From contig JAJJOY010000009.1 in NCBI GenBank assembly GCA_021029595.1, positions 55,246 to 119,245 of the forward strand: a DNA stretch of 64,000 nt. The letters are read 5' to 3'. Source of the DNA: Hominenteromicrobium mulieris. Its GTDB lineage: Bacteria > Bacillota > Clostridia > Oscillospirales > Acutalibacteraceae. Under the pieces are notes generated by a model. That model was given only the letters and a program-made list of their open reading frames with translations, searched no databases and was not told the origin of the DNA. A program made the position numbers and the translations under genes. Below, piece after piece: positions 1 through 7,475 of the stretch. Numbering within the stretch: the stretch's first letter is position 1; every line of letters begins with the position of its first letter.

Positions 1-124
1 TTCGCGTGGTACTGCTTCTTTACTCCACTGTTCCACACCCTAACTTCCAGTAAAGCGTTTTTTTCATTTTCTTATTTCAATTTATTTAAGCGATCTCAAA
101 AGGAGATCCAAAGGAGCGTTTATC

Positions 125-1237
125 ATGGAAAACTACAATGTCAATTACAGCGTACATCTGCCGAGCTATTCCATCGGCCCGGATTGCTACAACGAAGTGC
201 CGTATGTCACACGCTTCTTCGGCAAAACGGCTGTTGTCCTCGGCGGCGAGACCGCTATGGAAAAAGCAAAGCCGGCGCTGCTTAAAGGCGTAGAAGGCTC
301 CGACGTCGAGCTTTTGGGCTTCCTCCCCTACGGCGGCGATTCCACCTACGAAAACGGCGATGCGCTTATCGCAAACCCGCTCGTGCAAAAAGCCGACATG
401 ATTTTTGCCATGGGCGGCGGCCGCGCCTGCGATACCGGCAAGTATGTCGCCGATAAGCTCGATAAGCCGCTTTTCACCTTCCCGACCGTTGCGTCGAACT
501 GCGCTTCCGTCACCGCCATCTCCGTGATCTATAATACAGACGGCTCCTTCCGCGAGTATTATTACCCGAAGCTCACAAACCACTGCTTCATCAATTCCGC
601 CGTCATTGCAGATTCCCCGGAGCAGCTCCTTTGGGCCGGCATCGGCGACGCGCTGAGCAAGGAGTGTGAAGCCATCTTCTCATCGAAAGACGACACGCTC
701 GCCCACACCCCGCTCATGGGCCGACAGGTCAGCCGCGTCTGCACCGATCCGCTCGTGCAGTACGGCAAAGAGGCGCTCACTTCCATCCGCAACAAAACGG
801 CATCCTTCGCGCTCGACCAGGTCACGCTCGATATCATCGTTTCCACCGGCATCGTCTCCAACATGATGACCACCGTAAATGATTATTATTACAACTCCAC
901 GCTCGCCCACTGCGTCTACTACGGCTCCACCGTCACAGAGCACGGCCACCATCACCTGCACGGCGAGGTCGTTTCGCTCGGCGTGCTGTGCCTCTTAGAG
1001 CATGCCGGCCAGTTCGAGGAAGAAGACCGCCTGATGCAGTTCAACGATTCCATCGGCCTGCCGGTCTGCTTCGACGACGTGGAAATCCAGGAATCCGAGT
1101 TCGACAAAATGGCGGATAAATTCATGCAGACGACCGAGTGGGCGCACATGCCGCAGGGCGTTACGCGTGAGAACTTCCTCGAGTCCATGCGCCGCGAAAA
1201 CGCCAAGGGTCGTGCTTTCAAAGCCGCAAAGAAATGA
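125..1237 (+). CDS. Iron-containing alcohol dehydrogenase family protein (glycerol dehydrogenase-like)
   Basis: A 370-aa member of the group III metal-dependent alcohol dehydrogenases, which oxidise or reduce small alcohols and aldehydes with NAD(P) in the cytosol. The dinucleotide-binding motif GGGRACDTGK lies near residues 98-107. The three metal ligands seen in GldA have clear counterparts: Asp175 in GIGDALSKE, His262 in STLAHCVYYG, and His279 in HLHGEVVSLG. A His-rich stretch (TEHGHHHLHG) precedes the last ligand. AGGAGATCCAAAGGAG upstream supplies the ribosome site. The gene lies 92 bp before a BASS transporter but is separated from it by a terminator-like hairpin. The substrate cannot be read from the sequence; glycerol is only one option. 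Confidence 0.88.
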   Translation: MENYNVNYSVHLPSYSIGPDCYNEVPYVTRFFGKTAVVLGGETAMEKAKPALLKGVEGSDVELLGFLPYGGDSTYENGDALIANPLVQKADMIFAMGGGRACDTGKYVADKLDKPLFTFPTVASNCASVTAISVIYNTDGSFREYYYPKLTNHCFINSAVIADSPEQLLWAGIGDALSKECEAIFSSKDDTLAHTPLMGRQVSRVCTDPLVQYGKEALTSIRNKTASFALDQVTLDIIVSTGIVSNMMTTVNDYYYNSTLAHCVYYGSTVTEHGHHHLHGEVVSLGVLCLLEHAGQFEEEDRLMQFNDSIGLPVCFDDVEIQESEFDKMADKFMQTTEWAHMPQGVTRENFLESMRRENAKGRAFKAAKK

Positions 1238-1267
1238 TTTAAGGATCCTATAAAAGGTAAGAAAACG

Positions 1268-1305
1268 AAACAGGGCGGCACGAGTTCGTCTCTGCCGCCT
1301 GTTTT
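1268..1305 (+). terminator. Terminator after the alcohol dehydrogenase
   Basis: AAACAGGGCGGCA pairs with TGCCGCCTGTTT around an 11-nt loop, with one bulged G, and is followed by a short T run. It suggests that the dehydrogenase is at least partly uncoupled from the transporter genes downstream. Confidence 0.6.
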
Positions 1306-1329
1306 ACGCTCAAAAAGAGGTAATTTCCT

Positions 1330-2415
1330 ATGTCCGCATTACAGAAATTCAAAACATTCTTCTCCAAAAATGTGCTCTTGTGTTTGACGGTCCCCATGGT
1401 CGTCTTCTCCCTGCTTGTTCCGCAGCCGTTTGTGTGGATGGGCCAGAACATCTCGATTGACCTTTCCGGCATCCCGTTCCTGAAAGAAAACTTCCCGAGC
1501 TTCGGCTTCGTCAACATGCTCCTGTGCGTCATCATGTTCGGTATGGGCATGACGCTTAAAGCCGACGACTTCAAGTACATCCTCAAAAAGCCGACCGATG
1601 TGCTTATCGGCATTTGCAGCCAGTACGTCTTCATGGCAGGCTTCGGCTGGCTTGTCGCATCGCTGCTGTCCCTCACGGGTGTGGGTGACCCCACCGTCCG
1701 CGCACAGATTGCCGTCGGCCTCGTTCTGCTCGGCTGCGTACCCGGCGGCACCGCGTCAAACGTCATGACGTTCCTTGCAAAGGGTGACGTGGCGCTCTCC
1801 ATCACCATCACCATGTGCACCACATTGCTTGCGCCGGTGCTCACCCCGTCCCTCACGCTCATGCTCGCCGGTCAGTGGATTGACGTCAACTTCTGGAACA
1901 TGTTCATCAGCATCGTGCTCGTCGTCCTGCTGCCGATCCTCCTCGGTATCGCCGTACACACCGCGCTCGGCGACCGCGTAAACGGCCTTAAAGATTTCCT
2001 TGTCAAGGCTTCCACCGCCTGCATCATCCTCGTGGAAGGTCTGTGCGTCGGCCCAAACCGAGACCAGTTCACAACCCACGGCGTCACCGTCGTGCTCGTT
2101 ACCGTGCTCGCCGTTGCGCTGCACCATGTGCTCGGTCTGCTCGCGGGCTACGTCACCGCCAAGGTGTTCCGCTTCAACGAAAAGAAGGTCCGCACGCTGT
2201 CGCTTGAGGTTGGTCTGCAGAACTCCGGCCTTTCCTGCACGCTCGCAAAGACCGCGTTCCCGGATACCATGGCCATCCTGCCCTGCGTCATCGCAACGGT
2301 CGTCCACCAGATCATCGGGCCTATCGTTGCCAGCATGTTCGCCGCAAAGCCGCTGCCTGAAGAGGCCGAGCCTGTTTCCGAAAAGAAAAAAGCAAAGGAG
2401 GCCGTCACCGCGTGA
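1330..2415 (+). CDS. Bile acid:sodium symporter (BASS) family transporter
   Basis: A 361-aa integral membrane protein with about nine or ten hydrophobic segments. It has the BASS family signatures: a GMGMTLKADDF loop after the second segment, a GCVPGGTASNVMTFLAKGD stretch in the middle, and EVGLQNSGLSCTLA near residue 295. Bacterial relatives move sodium with organic anions such as ketopantoate (PanS) or 2-keto acids. The C-terminus is a charged tail (residues about 340-361). The TGA overlaps the GTG start of the LrgA-type gene by four bases, so the two are translationally coupled. That coupling points to transport of a small organic acid shared with the LrgAB pair, which is an inference. Confidence 0.87.
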   Translation: MSALQKFKTFFSKNVLLCLTVPMVVFSLLVPQPFVWMGQNISIDLSGIPFLKENFPSFGFVNMLLCVIMFGMGMTLKADDFKYILKKPTDVLIGICSQYVFMAGFGWLVASLLSLTGVGDPTVRAQIAVGLVLLGCVPGGTASNVMTFLAKGDVALSITITMCTTLLAPVLTPSLTLMLAGQWIDVNFWNMFISIVLVVLLPILLGIAVHTALGDRVNGLKDFLVKASTACIILVEGLCVGPNRDQFTTHGVTVVLVTVLAVALHHVLGLLAGYVTAKVFRFNEKKVRTLSLEVGLQNSGLSCTLAKTAFPDTMAILPCVIATVVHQIIGPIVASMFAAKPLPEEAEPVSEKKKAKEAVTA

Positions 2416-2828
2416 AGCACTTTTCCGAAATTTCCCTGATCGCAACGGTCTCGTTTATCGGTGAACTGCTGCACTACCTCATTCCCCTGCCCGTGCCGAG
2501 CAGCATCTACGGGCTTTTGCTCATGCTGCTCCTGCTCGTCACACATATCGTAAGGCTTGACCACGTAAAAGCCACGGCCGATTGGCTCATCGGCCTCATG
2601 CCCGTCATGTTCGTCGGTCCCACTGTCGGTCTCATTACGAGCTATGACAGCTACAAAGACATTCTCATCCCCATCGTTGTCATCTCCATCGCGACTACCG
2701 TCCTCACCATGGCGGTCTCCGGCCTGACCACACAGGGACTCATCCGTTTACAGACCAAAGAAGAAAAGGAAGAGCGCGCAGAAGCGCTTGAAGCATGCGA
2801 AAAGGAGGAACAAACCGATGTTAAATGA
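2412..2828 (+). CDS. lrgA: CidA/LrgA family membrane protein
   Basis: A 138-aa protein with four hydrophobic segments and the family hallmark LLHYLIPLPVPSSIYGLLLM near residues 17-36. LrgA/CidA proteins were described as holin-like; relatives in Bacillus and Streptococcus (PftA/LrgA) form pyruvate uptake systems together with LrgB. The start is GTG at 2412 inside the stop of the BASS gene (GTGA overlap), and the 3' end overlaps the next gene by 11 bp. The charged C-terminus (residues 115-138) carries the ribosome site of lrgB. Function as a pyruvate or other monocarboxylate transporter is inferred from the family and the neighbouring BASS gene. Confidence 0.85.
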   Translation: MKHFSEISLIATVSFIGELLHYLIPLPVPSSIYGLLLMLLLLVTHIVRLDHVKATADWLIGLMPVMFVGPTVGLITSYDSYKDILIPIVVISIATTVLTMAVSGLTTQGLIRLQTKEEKEERAEALEACEKEEQTDVK

Positions 2829-3552
2829 TATTGCGTCGAATACCTCGTTTTTCGGCATCTTCATCACCGGCGTCGCCTATGTGCTCGCCTGCGCCATTCA
2901 AAAGCGCTTTAAGTCGTCCATTTTGAACCCGCTGCTCGTCTCCTGCGTGATTCTCATCATCTTCATGCTCGTCAGCGGCATCGATTACAACGTCTACCTG
3001 TATGGCAAGCCGAAAGCCGACGGCACATACGACGGCACGGGTGCCATTTTCTTTCAGAACATGCTCACCCCCACCACCGTTTGCCTTGCCATCCCGTTGT
3101 ATGAAAAGCTCGTGTACCTCAAAAAGTACCCGGTCGCCATCATCGGCGGCATTTTGGCCGGCATGTTTGCGTGCCTCGGCGGCGTACTTGTTTTGAGCAT
3201 GGCATTCGGGCTTGACCACACCCAGTACGTCACACTGCTGCCGAAGTCCATCACCACCGCCATCGGCATGGGTCTTTCGGAAGAGCTCGGCGGCATGGTG
3301 TCCGTCACCGTCGCGTCCATCATCGTGACGGGTCTCTTCGGCAACGTCGCGGCGGCCGCCATCTTCAAGCTGTTCCGCATCAAGCACCCGGTCGCCATCG
3401 GCGTGTCCTGCGGCACCGGTGCGCACGCCATGGGCACCTCCCGTGCGCGTGAGTTCGGCGAGATTGAAGAAGCCATGAGCGGTCTCTCCATCGCCGTGTG
3501 CGGCCTTTTAACCGTCGTCGGCGCATCCATATTTGCAATGATCCGGTTTTAA
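2818..3552 (+). CDS. lrgB: LrgB family membrane protein
   Basis: A 244-aa membrane protein with six or more hydrophobic helices. It carries the LrgB family signatures LLPKSITTAIGMGLSEELGG (middle) and a GTGAHAMGTSRAREFGEIE stretch near the C-terminus. LrgB works with LrgA, encoded immediately upstream, as a two-component membrane system; homologues transport pyruvate. The start chosen is ATG 2818, eight bases after AAAGGAGG; a longer in-frame version from 2788 has no ribosome site. The gene overlaps lrgA by 11 bp, so lrgAB are co-translated. The transcript ends at the hairpin at 3575-3620. Confidence 0.88.
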   Translation: MLNDIASNTSFFGIFITGVAYVLACAIQKRFKSSILNPLLVSCVILIIFMLVSGIDYNVYLYGKPKADGTYDGTGAIFFQNMLTPTTVCLAIPLYEKLVYLKKYPVAIIGGILAGMFACLGGVLVLSMAFGLDHTQYVTLLPKSITTAIGMGLSEELGGMVSVTVASIIVTGLFGNVAAAAIFKLFRIKHPVAIGVSCGTGAHAMGTSRAREFGEIEEAMSGLSIAVCGLLTVVGASIFAMIRF

Positions 3553-3574
3553 ACCAGTCAATTCAATTACGAGT

Positions 3575-3621
3575 AAATCCGCACCGGCCCCTGTTAAACG
3601 CTCAGACCGTGCGGATTTTTT
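3575..3621 (+). terminator. Terminator of the BASS-lrgAB operon
   Basis: AAATCCGCAC (3575-3584) pairs with GTGCGGATTT (3609-3618), followed by a T run. Confidence 0.75.
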
Positions 3622-3631
3622 ATAAGCAAAG

Positions 3632-3667
3632 CCGCGCTCCCGGAAAACTCCCGAGGGCGCGGTTTTG
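3632..3667. terminator. GC-rich hairpin between convergent genes
   Basis: CCGCGC (3632-3637) pairs with GCGCGG (3657-3662). An inner CCCGG/CTCGGG pairing is possible. It sits just beyond the stop of the leftward esterase-lactamase gene and may end that transcript, although the T run on the minus strand is poor. Confidence 0.4.
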
Positions 3668-3676
3668 TCTATTCTT

Positions 3677-5182
3677 TTATTTTCTTACCGATTCCATAAA
3701 CACCATGTACGCGGTTTTATAGGTGGAGATAAATGCCGGCTCGCCGAAATTCATCGGGAACGGCTTCGCTTCGATTTTCTTTTCCAAAATGAGGTCGCAC
3801 AGCGTCAGCATGTCGTCAATCTTCTCATAGCTGTTCGGCACATATTTGTCCTGCGGATCCTCGCCGCCCTCCTGCCGCCTGTGGCCGCCGAGGAACGCAA
3901 GCTCCGTATAGCCGGGCTTCTGCAATTTTTCTTTCAGACGCAGCACCGCAGCTTTATACTCCGAAATCGGTCGTGCAAGCGGCACCTGCATCCAAAGGCC
4001 GAATGCGTCTCCGGTAAACATGCACTTATGCGCGCGGTCAATGAACACGACGCTGCCCGGCGTGTGCCCCTCCACCTCGGCAACTTCAATTTTCACATCG
4101 CCGCCAAGGTCGATGACATCGCCGTCTTTGATGTCGATAACGTCCTTTTCCGTAAAATTCTTGCCCGTACCGTCGTTCAAACGCGGCAGCAGCGGCACGT
4201 CTTTTTTGCTCATGTAGTATTTTTCGAACACATCGCCGCTCAGGAGATGGTCAATATGCGCGTGCGTCACGGCAAGCTCCACGGGCAGTGATGTCAGGCT
4301 CTCCGCCATTTTCCTCACGTTGCCGCCGCCAAGGCCGGTATCGATAAGCAGCGCCTTTTCTTTGCCCTCCACAAGGTACATGGAGTCGTTGTTGTAGTCC
4401 TCGATATAGAACACGCCCGGGCAGATGAACTCGATTTCATAGCGGTCAAAGCGCGTTTTGCCGAACATCCACTCCAGCGCTTCTTTGTTTTGGTACGCCG
4501 CCGTCCAAGAACCGTGCGGGTGCGTGTGGTACACGTTTTCCATTTCGCCCGCGGGATACTCCGTGTAGTGCGCGTCACGGTTGCCGGAGGAGCGCAGCGA
4601 GGACATCGCCATACGCGAGCCCACACCCACCGCGCCGTGCGGCGAGTGGTAATAGCCCGTCACCGGCACCACGGGGTCGTCTTCGGCATGGAACGCCCAC
4701 ACAGGCACATCTTTTGCCGCGCGCAGCTTAAACGGCTCCGCATAGCCGCAAATCGGCATGGCCGCCGCAATCTTATGCGGGTAGCGCGTGAGCAGCTCCC
4801 ACGTGCCCGCGCCGCCCATGGAAACACCCGTCACGTACAAGCGGCAGATGTCCACCGGGTACTGCGCCGCCATCTCGAGCAGCGATTGCGCCAGTAAATC
4901 AACATACGGCACCCAGCACTGGTTTTCCGGGCACTGCGGCGCGAGGACAAAACACGGGTGCTCCGCCTGCCACGCGTCCGTCATAAATGTGTCCGCGCCC
5001 GGCGTGAAATCGAGCACCAAATTTAAATCGTCCCCGCGCTCGCCCGCACCATGCAAAAACAGCACCAGCGGGTACGTTTTGCCGGGCTCCGTCTTCGGCG
5101 TGTACAGCGCGGCGTTTAAGTACCGCCCGTCTTTTTTCAGTTCTTTTACGGAAATGTTCTTTTTTTCAATACCGTTGATCAT
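3677..5182 (-). CDS. Fusion: alpha/beta-hydrolase esterase + metallo-beta-lactamase-fold hydrolase
   Basis: A 501-aa two-domain enzyme. Residues about 1-245 form an alpha/beta hydrolase of the PHB-depolymerase/Esterase D type, with FLHGAGERGDD (oxyanion region), nucleophile elbow GVSMGG (Ser near 121), a likely acid in HAEDDPVVP (about 168) and a His-rich THPHGSW (about 223). Residues about 248-501 form a metallo-beta-lactamase fold with IDTG, the metal motif THAHIDH (about 306-312), HTPGS and TGDAFG. No signal peptide is visible, so it should act in the cytosol. The start is ATG 5182, nine bases after AGGAGG; the upstream in-frame TTG abuts the ribosome site. It follows the SGNH hydrolase gene by about 25 bp, presumably in one operon. 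The substrate is unknown. Confidence 0.85.
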   Translation of the reverse strand: MINGIEKKNISVKELKKDGRYLNAALYTPKTEPGKTYPLVLFLHGAGERGDDLNLVLDFTPGADTFMTDAWQAEHPCFVLAPQCPENQCWVPYVDLLAQSLLEMAAQYPVDICRLYVTGVSMGGAGTWELLTRYPHKIAAAMPICGYAEPFKLRAAKDVPVWAFHAEDDPVVPVTGYYHSPHGAVGVGSRMAMSSLRSSGNRDAHYTEYPAGEMENVYHTHPHGSWTAAYQNKEALEWMFGKTRFDRYEIEFICPGVFYIEDYNNDSMYLVEGKEKALLIDTGLGGGNVRKMAESLTSLPVELAVTHAHIDHLLSGDVFEKYYMSKKDVPLLPRLNDGTGKNFTEKDVIDIKDGDVIDLGGDVKIEVAEVEGHTPGSVVFIDRAHKCMFTGDAFGLWMQVPLARPISEYKAAVLRLKEKLQKPGYTELAFLGGHRRQEGGEDPQDKYVPNSYEKIDDMLTLCDLILEKKIEAKPFPMNFGEPAFISTYKTAYMVFMESVRK

Positions 5183-5206
5183 ACAAAACAACCTCCTCTA
5201 AAGGGT

Positions 5207-5842
5207 TCATTCCTCCAGCAGATACGGCATCAGCTTTTCGAGCACTACTGCGTAGCCGTTTGCGTACATGTGCATACCCTCAATGGTGTATTCCGCTTTC
5301 AAATTGCCCTTTTCATCCAGCAGACAGTCGAACACATTGATGTATGTGCAGCCGAGCTCCTCTGCCATTTTTTCCACTTCGGCGTTCACTTCTTTCAGCT
5401 CCGCATTCGTGCGCGCGCCGAACTGTGCCTTTACCGCTTCCGGGTCTGCGCCGGGCAGCTCGCGGTTCACGGGGTAATAGCTCATCACGTAAATTTTCGT
5501 CTCGGGCAGACGCGCCTGAATTTGCATCAAAATTTTTCTGTACTGGCTCATCAGGCGCTCGCGCTTATATTCCGGGCGGCTGATGTCATTTGTGCCGATG
5601 TTGATGAACACCTTTTTCGGCTCGAGGTCAAAAATCGATTCATCCATGCGCTCCAAAAGTCCGTCTGTCACGTCGCCGCCGATGCCGCGGTTGTACACGC
5701 GGATGCGCGGCTCCACGTTTTGCAGCATCTCGTTGATCGGGAACAGCTCGCACAGCGAGGAGCCCGTAAATACGATCTCGCCCTTTTTCACGAATTTATT
5801 GAGGCACATAAAATTATGCACTTTCATTTCCCAGTCCGTCAT
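5207..5842 (-). CDS. SGNH/GDSL-type esterase or lipase
   Basis: A 211-aa cytosolic hydrolase of the SGNH superfamily. All four blocks are visible: GSS with the nucleophilic Ser (about 28), NRGIGGD (block II Gly), NIGTNDIS (block III Asn) and EGMHMYANGY near the C-terminus with the catalytic His. Relatives remove acetyl or other acyl groups from carbohydrates or lipids. ATG 5842 is preferred because AGGTG lies six bases upstream; an in-frame GTG nine bases earlier overlaps that site. It is the first gene of a two-gene leftward operon with the esterase-lactamase fusion, which suggests both act on the same acylated or lactone-type substrate. That role is inferred. Confidence 0.85.
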   Translation of the reverse strand: MTDWEMKVHNFMCLNKFVKKGEIVFTGSSLCELFPINEMLQNVEPRIRVYNRGIGGDVTDGLLERMDESIFDLEPKKVFINIGTNDISRPEYKRERLMSQYRKILMQIQARLPETKIYVMSYYPVNRELPGADPEAVKAQFGARTNAELKEVNAEVEKMAEELGCTYINVFDCLLDEKGNLKAEYTIEGMHMYANGYAVVLEKLMPYLLEE

Positions 5843-5879
5843 ATAAAGCACCTGACTTCATTCGTTTTATTTCACAGTC

Positions 5880-5908
5880 ATTTTAGCACAAAATCCGCAC
5901 AGATACAA
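5880..5908 (-). promoter_or_regulatory. Sigma-A promoter of the SGNH hydrolase operon
   Basis: On the minus strand, TTGTAT, 17 bp, TAAAAT. It lies about 40 bp upstream of the ATG. Confidence 0.6.
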
Positions 5909-5933
5909 CCTGTATTCTAAACATTTTCCCCTC

Positions 5934-5962
5934 TTGACGTGAAAAACCGCAGCATATATAAT
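5934..5962 (+). promoter_or_regulatory. Sigma-A promoter of the D-2-hydroxyacid dehydrogenase gene
   Basis: TTGACG, 17 bp, TATAAT. The start codon is about 115 bp downstream, leaving a leader that includes tandem ACACAC-type repeats near 5972-5988. Confidence 0.75.
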
Positions 5963-6084
5963 AATCACATAGTAACACACTAACACACGAAAATTTGCAC
6001 TAAAGCGCTGTGGTGTAAGCACTTCAACGCGCAAAAGCAGACGTTGTAAACCGCTTGCGCATTACCGAAAAGAGGAATATAAAA

Positions 6085-7068
6085 ATGAAAATTGCCGCTT
6101 ATGAAGTCCGCCGGGACGAACAGAAAGACTTTGCCTTCATCGCCGAAAAGCGCGGCGTGGAGCTCACCGAAACAGAGGATAACCTGACGCTCGAAAACAT
6201 CGATACGGTAAACGGGGCCGAGGGCGTCACAATACTCGGTCGCACACGTTTTGACCGCGCCCTGCTCACCGCCGTCCAGGAGCGCGGCGTAAAATACATC
6301 TCCACGCGCACCATCGGCGCCGACCACATCGACCTCACCGCCGCAAAGGAGCTCGGCCTCAAGGTGTGCAACTCCAACTACGCGCCGAACGGCGTGGCAG
6401 ATTACACCGTCATGCTCATGCTTCTTAGCCTGCGCAAGTATAAGCCCGCCCTGTGGCGCGCACAGGTCAACGACTACTCCCTTGCGGGTCTTCAGGGCCG
6501 CGAGCTGCGCAACCTCACCGTCGGCATTCTCGGCACCGGCAAAATCGGCGCGGCGGTCATCAAAAATTTGAGCGGCTTCGGCTGCCGCATTTTAGCAAGC
6601 GACATCCGCGAAAACCCGTCGCTCAAGGGACTTTGCACCTATGTGGATAACGAAACGCTCTACAAAGCGTGCGACATCATCTCGCTGCACATGCCGCTTT
6701 TAGAGAGCACCCGCCACTTTGTGAACGCCGAGACCATCGCCAAAATGAAGGACGGCGTCACCATCATCAACTGCGCCCGCGGCGAGCTGATGAATATTCC
6801 GGATATGATCCGCGGCATTGAAACGCAGAAGATCGGCGCGCTCGCGCTGGACGTTTTCGATAAAGAAGACGGCATCTACCACGAGAACCGCCGCGACGAC
6901 ATCCTCTCGAACCGCGATATGGCCTACCTGCGCCAGTTCCCGAACGTCATCATGACGCAGCACATGGCGTTTTACACCGACGCCGCCGTGCAGAGTATGG
7001 TGTTCTGCGGCATAGAAGGTCTGTGCGATTTCGCCAAGACCGGTCACACCGAGACCGAGCTTGTATAA
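6085..7068 (+). CDS. D-isomer-specific 2-hydroxyacid dehydrogenase (D-lactate dehydrogenase/VanH-like)
   Basis: A 327-aa NAD-dependent dehydrogenase that interconverts a 2-keto acid and a D-2-hydroxy acid, most probably pyruvate and D-lactate. The Rossmann motif is GILGTGKIG (about residue 145). Catalytic regions are visible as NCARGEL (Arg), the DVFDKEDG segment, and MTQHMAFYTDAAV (catalytic His), the last typical of the D-LDH/VanH branch. The start is ATG 6085 behind AAGAGGAATATAAAA; an in-frame upstream codon at 6055 lacks a ribosome site. It is monocistronic, with its own promoter and terminator, and is transcribed away from the SGNH operon. The exact substrate is not determined by sequence alone. 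Confidence 0.87.
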   Translation: MKIAAYEVRRDEQKDFAFIAEKRGVELTETEDNLTLENIDTVNGAEGVTILGRTRFDRALLTAVQERGVKYISTRTIGADHIDLTAAKELGLKVCNSNYAPNGVADYTVMLMLLSLRKYKPALWRAQVNDYSLAGLQGRELRNLTVGILGTGKIGAAVIKNLSGFGCRILASDIRENPSLKGLCTYVDNETLYKACDIISLHMPLLESTRHFVNAETIAKMKDGVTIINCARGELMNIPDMIRGIETQKIGALALDVFDKEDGIYHENRRDDILSNRDMAYLRQFPNVIMTQHMAFYTDAAVQSMVFCGIEGLCDFAKTGHTETELV

Positions 7069-7133
7069 ATGTCAAATATGACGATGAAATCGAGCTCGTG
7101 CTCAACCTCTAAAATCAAATAATGCGTATAGAA

Positions 7134-7182
7134 AAAGAGAAAACGTGTACCGAGCTTGCCCCGGCGCACGCTTTCTCTTTTC
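7134..7182 (+). terminator. Terminator after the hydroxyacid dehydrogenase
   Basis: An AAAGAGAAAACGTG-type arm pairs imperfectly with CACGCTTTCTCTTT, followed by T-rich DNA. Confidence 0.65.
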
Positions 7183-7185
7183 TTT

Positions 7186-7383
7186 TTACCTTTTCTGGTT
7201 ATACGTGCGGACTAAGCGGTCCACGTCATTTTCGCTGTGAATTTCGTACTCGTGCTGTGTGAGGTATTCCTTCACTTCCTCGGGCAGGTCGTCGAAATCC
7301 TTGTGCCAGTCGAAAAGCGCCGCGCCCAAAACGTAGTTTTCCGGCCCCCAGTAGCCGTTCATGCCAAAACCGTTCGGAAACAT
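7186..7383 (-). CDS. Hypothetical small protein (65 aa)
   Basis: A 65-aa acidic protein that I do not recognise. It begins with a Gly/Asn/aromatic-rich segment (MFPNGFGMNGYWGPENY) and continues into a likely helical part containing DDLPEEVKEYLTQ. There is no signal peptide, metal motif or membrane segment. A strong GGGGGTGA ribosome site precedes the ATG, but that site lies inside the stem of the threonine-operon terminator (7388-7421). Translation of read-through transcripts would therefore compete with hairpin formation. It is downstream of lysC and in the same direction. Confidence 0.6.
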   Translation of the reverse strand: MFPNGFGMNGYWGPENYVLGAALFDWHKDFDDLPEEVKEYLTQHEYEIHSENDVDRLVRTYNQKR

Positions 7384-7387
7384 AAAA

Positions 7388-7421
7388 TCACCCCCGGCGC
7401 TTAGTATGCGCCAAGGGGTGA
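7388..7421 (-). terminator. Terminator of the threonine operon, overlapping the next gene's ribosome site
   Basis: On the minus strand, TCACCCC and GGCGC pair with GCGCC and GGGGTGA, followed by TTTT that runs directly into the ATG of the 65-aa gene. The right arm contains that gene's Shine-Dalgarno sequence. Confidence 0.65.
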
Positions 7422-7475
7422 CTTCAAATTCATTTCCCTACAATTTCAAAAAATGCCGTGCGTGTTTACGTCAGC

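Noticed and set aside
1..40. GTGGTACTGC near the left edge, resembling the T-box antiterminator core GTGGTACCGC
   Set aside because: It deviates from the conserved core, no terminator follows, and the specifier part would lie outside the window; the downstream alcohol dehydrogenase is not a typical T-box target.
3665..4291. A 208-codon plus-strand frame opposite the esterase-lactamase fusion
   Set aside because: It lies antisense to a conserved MBL domain with intact motifs, and has no start context.
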